Positions 9,368 through 13,651 of a stretch of 13,651 nt of DNA are shown in pieces. Within the stretch, counting starts at the first letter, position 1. The number at the start of each line of letters is the position of its first letter. A program made the translations under genes and the position numbers. Under the pieces are notes generated by a model. The model made no database searches and was not told the origin of the DNA. It worked only from the letters and a program-made list of their open reading frames with translations. The DNA comes from Arthrobacter sp. (GTDB lineage Bacteria; Actinomycetota; Actinomycetes; Actinomycetales; Micrococcaceae), in the NCBI GenBank assembly GCA_018260285.1, contig JAGLBH010000029.1, forward strand, positions 1-13,651, read 5' to 3'.

Positions 9368-10206
9368 GGAATGCCGGGCTGGCCCCGATGCACCCTTCCC
9401 GCAGCGAGAGCCACCGCCCCCACGCAGGGCGCCTGAGTCCACGGGGTGAGGGCGCGGAAGGCCGCTCCCAGCGTTGCGCCTGTCGTGAGCACGTCATCGA
9501 CGACGACGACGCAGGCCGCCTCCCGGAGCGCCTGCCCCCATCCGGGAACGACTCTCAACGAGCCGCTGCGCCGCTCCGCCCGCTGCCGCGCGCCCAGCCC
9601 CTTCTGCCCGCTGCTCTGCGCCGCAGAGCGCAGTGTCATGGTGCGGGCGCCCGGGCCTGCAGGGGGCCTAAGGCTCGGCAGGGCCGGACGGTGCTCGAGC
9701 GCCGGAAGCACACGAGCCGCCCCGGTCTGCTCGATGAGCAGGCTCAGCGGGTCGAAGCCCCGCGTGAGAAAGGCGCTCCTCCGCCCGGGCACGGGGACCA
9801 CAGCCACGGGCCCCGTCTCAAGCACCGTTTCCGTCCCCGTTGCCGAGCAGACCGCAGCCCGCAGGGCCGCCTCCAGGAAGGGCCCCAGGTCCTCGCTGAG
9901 CGCCGTCACGCCGCCGGATTTGTAGGCCAGCATGAGAGAGGAGAGCAGCCCGGAGTACGACCCTCCGGCCCACACTGGGGGCATCCCCCGATCCGGGAAG
10001 ATCGGAAGCGCCGGGGCGGCGTCGCTCACCTCACGCGGACGGGGAGTGAGCTCCTCCGCGTGACGCAGCCGGCAGGCCGGGCAGATCGGCCCCTGGGGTC
10101 CGCTGCAGGCGATGCACGGCGCAGGCACGAGGGCTTCGAACACGTCAGAGACGGCAGAACCCCAGGCGGCCCACGGGGTTTCAGCTCTCCCGGATCGGCG
10201 TGCCAT
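9361..10206 (-). CDS. comF: ComF family phosphoribosyltransferase-fold protein
   Basis: A 281-residue ComF-like protein. It begins with a four-cysteine zinc-ribbon (C31, C34, C42, C45; PCIACSGPQGPICPAC). The C-terminal half carries a type I phosphoribosyltransferase signature, VVVVDDVLTTGAT (233-245), with the paired aspartates D237/D238 that bind the ribose of PRPP. Between them are YSGLLSSLMLAYKSGG (84-99), VPVPGRRSAFLTRGFDPL (137-154) and the ComF-typical QKGLGARQR (201-209). ComF is needed for DNA uptake in naturally competent bacteria; in most actinobacteria its role is unproven. The last residues are not conserved. The ATG at 10206 lies 6 nt after the lpqB stop with no strong ribosome binding site, so translation probably depends on coupling to lpqB. 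Confidence 0.93.
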   Translation of the reverse strand: MARRSGRAETPWAAWGSAVSDVFEALVPAPCIACSGPQGPICPACRLRHAEELTPRPREVSDAAPALPIFPDRGMPPVWAGGSYSGLLSSLMLAYKSGGVTALSEDLGPFLEAALRAAVCSATGTETVLETGPVAVVPVPGRRSAFLTRGFDPLSLLIEQTGAARVLPALEHRPALPSLRPPAGPGARTMTLRSAAQSSGQKGLGARQRAERRSGSLRVVPGWGQALREAACVVVVDDVLTTGATLGAAFRALTPWTQAPCVGAVALAAGRVHRGQPGIPR

Positions 10207-10212
10207 GGGCGG

Positions 10213-11988
10213 TCAGCCGGGGTAGTTCAGCCCGGAGAGGGTGATGCCGGTGTTGTACCAGCGCGTCCCCACGCGGGAGTAGAGCTTGCTGCCGCTGATG
10301 AGGTAGATGTCGTCTCCCCCGTTCCCGGCGGACAGGCCCGTGGCGCCCTGGAGCGGGCCCAGCGTCTCCTCGATCCCGCCCTGGGAGACGATGATCGGGG
10401 TGACCTCTTCTTTGGCTCCCAGGTTGGCGAGCGTCATCTTGGAGTCGCTGAGCCAGCGGACCGAGTTGAAGACGGCGGTGCCGGTGGGCACGTTCTCCGG
10501 GGTGGACAGGCGAGCGGGCACACCGTTGTCGTCGCGCGTGATCGCCGTGAGGAAGAGATGGGACTGGCCGTCCTTCTGCGCCACGACGGCCACGCGCACC
10601 CCGTCCCTGGCCACCCGCAGGTCTGTCACCGTGAAGCCGCTGAGCCACGACGCGGAGACGTCGGCTCCCGTTCCGGCCTGCCCTGTGGGCTGATAGGCGC
10701 GGACTGTCTGGGGCTGGCCCTTGTCCGGAGTCTTGACGGACCAGAGCCATCCGGCGGTGTCGAAGGTGGGGGGCGTAAAGGCGTAGCCGGTGTCCGTGAG
10801 CGTCACATCGCGGCCGGGTCCCGTGCTCAGCAGCTGGCTTCCCGAGGCGTTGAGGAAGGAGAACTGGTGCTTCGTGGAGGAGACCGCGGGGTAGCGGGGA
10901 GCGTAGCTGGAGGTGTCCGGAATGCCCTCGATCGCCGCGGTCTGGATCTTGTTGTACCAGACGAGTCGGTCCTTGAGGACCCCGACCTGGTCGGAGTCCA
11001 CCTGGGGGTTCGTCGTGACCTGGATGAACTTGTCTGCCCCGCCCGTGATCTCCGGAATGGGCCGGTTCTCCGTGAGAATCTGAATGGAGTCCGCCCCGTT
11101 GACCCCCGTCAGGGAGAGCTGCAGCTGCTGCTTGATCTGCTGCCGGTTGATCTGCTTGAGGGTGTTCCAGTAGGCCAGCGGGAACTCCACCTGAGCGGTC
11201 TTGTCGATGACGGCCACCGTGGGGCTGGAGAGCGCGGCGTCCTTGCCGAAGGCGCTGGCCACCGAGTCCTTGAGGTAGGGGGCCGGCCCGTTGAGGAGAG
11301 CCGTCGCCACGTTCGTGGCGAGCTTCGGCGACTTCAGGAACCAGCGGGTGTCAGCCACCGCGTGGGCGAAGTCCGCCGAGTAGAAGTAGAGATTGCGCTG
11401 CTCGAGCAGCACCTTGGCATCGGTCGAGGAGATGAGAAGCTCGTCCGGAACGCTGCTCAGCCGATACTGGCCGCGCTCTTTGACCACGGACACCTTGACC
11501 GTGCGGGGGGCGGCGTTGGTCAGGTCGCGGCGCAGGCCGTTCTGGTCGATCTCCACGGCGGGCTGGTACTGGAGCTCGAAGGTGTTGGGGTCCGCCGTCG
11601 CCACGACCTTCGGGAAGGAGGAGTAGACCGTCGTGAGCTTCTCCGGCTTCCAGGCCTTCCCCTTCTCCTCCGTGAGGAACTCGCGCGCCTGGGTGAGGTT
11701 GTCCTGGACGCCCTTGTTGCTCTGGAGGTAGCCGTCCACGATCTCCGCGGGGGTGGCCCCCTCCTTCGGCCCCGAGAGGCGGTAGAGGTAAGGAAGGTCG
11801 TTGGTCTTCGCGGGAGCGTCGATCGTGTGCACAGCGGACGAGCGCGGGATCTGGGCGCACCCGGCTGCCATGAGCGTGAGGCTGACGACGACGCCGAGGC
11901 CCGCGCGGCGCCATCGACCCGCCGTCCTGCGGCGGCGGTCCGGGCTGACCCGCTGATTCGAACGGGCCCACAGGGGTGTGCTGCTCAT
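10213..11988 (-). CDS. lpqB: Lipoprotein LpqB, partner of the MtrAB two-component system
   Basis: A 591-residue predicted lipoprotein. A basic N-terminal region (RRRRTAGRWRR) precedes a hydrophobic stretch (about 31-43) and the lipobox MAAGC, with C44 the likely lipidated residue. The mature part has an LpqB N-terminal region (about 60-200), a GerMN domain (about 205-310, from NLYFYSADFAHAV to SIQILTENRPIPEI), and a C-terminal region (about 330-591) of repeated strands and turns that fits the beta-propeller of the family. LpqB is reported in mycobacteria to interact with MtrB and influence MtrA phosphorylation, morphology and cell-wall integrity. The ATG at 11988 is 4 nt past the mtrB stop, with GGAAGG inside the mtrB end as a plausible ribosome binding site. 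An in-frame ATG 93 codons upstream would overlap mtrB and lose the signal sequence's position, so it is rejected. Confidence 0.95.
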   Translation of the reverse strand: MSSTPLWARSNQRVSPDRRRRTAGRWRRAGLGVVVSLTLMAAGCAQIPRSSAVHTIDAPAKTNDLPYLYRLSGPKEGATPAEIVDGYLQSNKGVQDNLTQAREFLTEEKGKAWKPEKLTTVYSSFPKVVATADPNTFELQYQPAVEIDQNGLRRDLTNAAPRTVKVSVVKERGQYRLSSVPDELLISSTDAKVLLEQRNLYFYSADFAHAVADTRWFLKSPKLATNVATALLNGPAPYLKDSVASAFGKDAALSSPTVAVIDKTAQVEFPLAYWNTLKQINRQQIKQQLQLSLTGVNGADSIQILTENRPIPEITGGADKFIQVTTNPQVDSDQVGVLKDRLVWYNKIQTAAIEGIPDTSSYAPRYPAVSSTKHQFSFLNASGSQLLSTGPGRDVTLTDTGYAFTPPTFDTAGWLWSVKTPDKGQPQTVRAYQPTGQAGTGADVSASWLSGFTVTDLRVARDGVRVAVVAQKDGQSHLFLTAITRDDNGVPARLSTPENVPTGTAVFNSVRWLSDSKMTLANLGAKEEVTPIIVSQGGIEETLGPLQGATGLSAGNGGDDIYLISGSKLYSRVGTRWYNTGITLSGLNYPG

Positions 11989-11992
11989 AGTT

Positions 11993-13651
11993 CTATGTGC
12001 CTTCCAGCGGAATGAGGCGGGGACGGGTGAGGACGCGGTCGCTTCCGGGAGGCAGCGCCAGCGGCGACTGGTCTGCCTCTCCCCCGGGCTCGCGAGGCAC
12101 CACGAGCAGGAAGGCCGACCCCTTTCCGGGCTCGCCCCACGCTGTGAGCCACCCCCCGTGCAGGCGGGCGTCCTCGGTGGCGATCGAGAGACCGAGGCCC
12201 GAGCCGCCGGTCTTGCGCGCCCGGGCCGGGTCCGCCCGCCAGAAGCGGTCGAAGACCCTCTGCGCATCCTCGAGAGTCATGCCCATGCCGTGATCGCGGA
12301 CGCAGACGGCCAGGGTCTGCGGCGAGTCGGCGATGTGAATCTCGATCGGCTCCCCCTCGCCGTGCTCGATCGCGTTGATGACGAAGTTGCGCAGGATGCG
12401 CTCGATGCGGCGGGGGTCGGCCTCAAGGGTCGTGTCCTCCGCGGTCACGGCGACTGTCACCGCGCTGCCCGAGCCCTCGATGAGAGGGCGGGTCCCGTCC
12501 AGGACCTGCTGGACGATCTTCGCGAGATCGGCGTTCTCCGGCTCCAGGACGGCCGCGCCGGCGTCGTATCGGGAGATCTCGAGCAGATCGGCCAGAAGCA
12601 CGTCGAAGCGCTCCACCTGGTCGTAGAGCAGCTCCGTGGACCGCTGGTTGATCGGGTCGAAGTCCCCTCGGGCGGTGTAGAGGACCTCAGCCGCCATGCG
12701 GACCGTGGTCAGCGGCGTGCGCAGCTCGTGGGAGACGTCCGAGACGAAGCGCTGCTGCATCTGGGAGAGGTTCGCGAGCTCGTTGATCTGGCGCTGGAGG
12801 GTCTCCGCCATGTAGTTGAAGGAGGTGCCGAGGCGGGCGATCTCGTCGCTGCCCCGAACCTGGATGCGCTCCTGGAGGTCTCCGCCGGCCAGCTTCTCCG
12901 AGACGTTGGCCGCGTGGGAGACCGGCCCCACCACGGACTTGGTCACGGTCCAGGCGATGACGCCGACCACCCCGAGCATGAGGAGCCCCGCGCCCCAGAG
13001 AACATTGTGGATGACGTCCAGCGTGGACTGGATCGACTCCATGGAGTAGACCACGTAGAGGCCGTACTCGTTGTTCGGGGGCAGCCTGACCTTCTGCCCG
13101 AAGGCGATGGCCGGGATCTCCCGTCCGTCCTTCTCGATGGTGATGGCCTGGTAGTACTGGCCGGAGCCCTTGCTGACGGCCTCTTTGAGGCTCGCGGGGA
13201 TGACCGAGGGCGTCAGGTCGCGGCTCGTGCGGGTGGAGACCCAGTTGTTGGAGGTGGAGAAGGGCTCGAGGACGAAGCCGCGCTGCTGCTCCGACTCCGC
13301 GCTGGTGAAGATGCCCGTGGCGTCCTGGGCGAGCTCCTCCGTGCTTCCGCGGTCGTTCGCCGAGGAGTTCGTGAAGGAGACGTCCACCTGGGTGAGGGAC
13401 TTGGAGGCCTCCGACTCGAACTGCCGCAGCCGCTCGGTGTAGAGCGCCCCGGCGATCTGGTGGGAGAGGTATGCCCCGATGCCCACGAAGGCGATGGCGC
13501 AGAGCAGCAGCGTGGAGAGCACCGTGCGGAACTGGAGAGACCGGTCCCAGCGGCCCCGCACGCCTCGGCGGCTGCGGCGGGACGTCCGCGAGGAGGGTGC
13601 GGCGGCCTGTGCAGGGGCCGGGGCCTCTGCGGGTGTCGCGCGATCAGCCAT
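11993..13651 (-). CDS. mtrB: Sensor histidine kinase MtrB
   Basis: The membrane sensor of the MtrAB two-component system, which phosphorylates MtrA to control cell-wall, division and osmotic-stress genes. The 552-residue frame shows an Arg-rich cytoplasmic start, membrane segment 1 (about 43-63), an extracytoplasmic region (about 64-215), membrane segment 2 (about 216-236) and a HAMP domain (about 238-290). The HisKA motif FVSDVSHELRTPLTTVRMA carries the phospho-accepting H308. The ATPase domain has the N box RNFVINAIEHG (N426), G1 box DHGMG (453-457), F box VFDRFWRAD (467-474) and G2 box TGGSGLGLSI (481-490). All residues needed for kinase activity appear intact. The ATG coincides with the last base of the window, so an upstream start cannot be excluded. 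lpqB follows after 4 nt, and mtrA would be expected immediately upstream. Confidence 0.97.
   Translation of the reverse strand: MADRATPAEAPAPAQAAAPSSRTSRRSRRGVRGRWDRSLQFRTVLSTLLLCAIAFVGIGAYLSHQIAGALYTERLRQFESEASKSLTQVDVSFTNSSANDRGSTEELAQDATGIFTSAESEQQRGFVLEPFSTSNNWVSTRTSRDLTPSVIPASLKEAVSKGSGQYYQAITIEKDGREIPAIAFGQKVRLPPNNEYGLYVVYSMESIQSTLDVIHNVLWGAGLLMLGVVGVIAWTVTKSVVGPVSHAANVSEKLAGGDLQERIQVRGSDEIARLGTSFNYMAETLQRQINELANLSQMQQRFVSDVSHELRTPLTTVRMAAEVLYTARGDFDPINQRSTELLYDQVERFDVLLADLLEISRYDAGAAVLEPENADLAKIVQQVLDGTRPLIEGSGSAVTVAVTAEDTTLEADPRRIERILRNFVINAIEHGEGEPIEIHIADSPQTLAVCVRDHGMGMTLEDAQRVFDRFWRADPARARKTGGSGLGLSIATEDARLHGGWLTAWGEPGKGSAFLLVVPREPGGEADQSPLALPPGSDRVLTRPRLIPLEGT

Noticed and set aside
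8650..12015. A 1121-codon plus-strand open frame spanning hpf, comF and lpqB
   Set aside because: These three genes happen to share one codon register on the minus strand, so their common antisense frame stays open across the short spacers. No domain or ribosome binding site supports it.
10213..12267. A longer 684-residue version of LpqB starting inside mtrB
   Set aside because: The extra 93 residues are an off-frame reading of the MtrB ATPase domain. The start at 11988 places the signal peptide and lipobox at the N-terminus, as the family requires.

Overview
This window is a high-GC segment (roughly two-thirds G+C by eye) from an actinobacterium. The gene order mtrB-lpqB-comF-hpf-secA is a well-known actinobacterial core block. 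The combination of a short LysM gene, an Rv3235-like (DUF6459-type) gene and a giant NAD-type glutamate dehydrogenase next to it suggests Micrococcales, perhaps Micrococcaceae. Genus cannot be fixed from the sequence alone. I see no insertion sequence, prophage, CRISPR array, tRNA or rRNA.

Layout, left to right. Positions 1-4632 (minus) hold most of a large NAD-dependent glutamate dehydrogenase whose C-terminus runs off the left edge. Positions 4633-4932 are a divergent intergenic region containing an unusually AT-rich patch, a perfect 16-bp palindrome and a good -10 box facing right. Positions 4933-5681 (plus) hold two translationally coupled small genes: a LysM-domain protein with no visible export signal, then an Rv3235-family protein. 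The second ends 2 bp from the stop of the converging secA gene (5684-8389, minus). Upstream of secA comes a strong hairpin (8492-8532). Then follow hpf (8551-9228), a 132-bp spacer, comF (9361-10206), lpqB (10213-11988) and mtrB (11993-13651), all on the minus strand. mtrB begins at the last base of the window, so mtrA would be expected just outside.

How the genes work together: MtrB is the sensor kinase of the essential MtrAB two-component system, which links cell-wall and division status to transcription, and LpqB is its lipoprotein partner. comF, hpf and secA follow on the same strand and may be partly co-transcribed, but the spacer before hpf and the hairpin before secA suggest those two genes also have separate control. 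The LysM/Rv3235-like pair and the glutamate dehydrogenase diverge from a shared control region.

The window is mostly conserved housekeeping DNA. I do not see an undescribed multi-gene system. The observations most worth a second look are the palindrome placed exactly where a class II activator would sit, the exportless LysM protein coupled to an Rv3235-like partner, and the hpf-secA hairpin.
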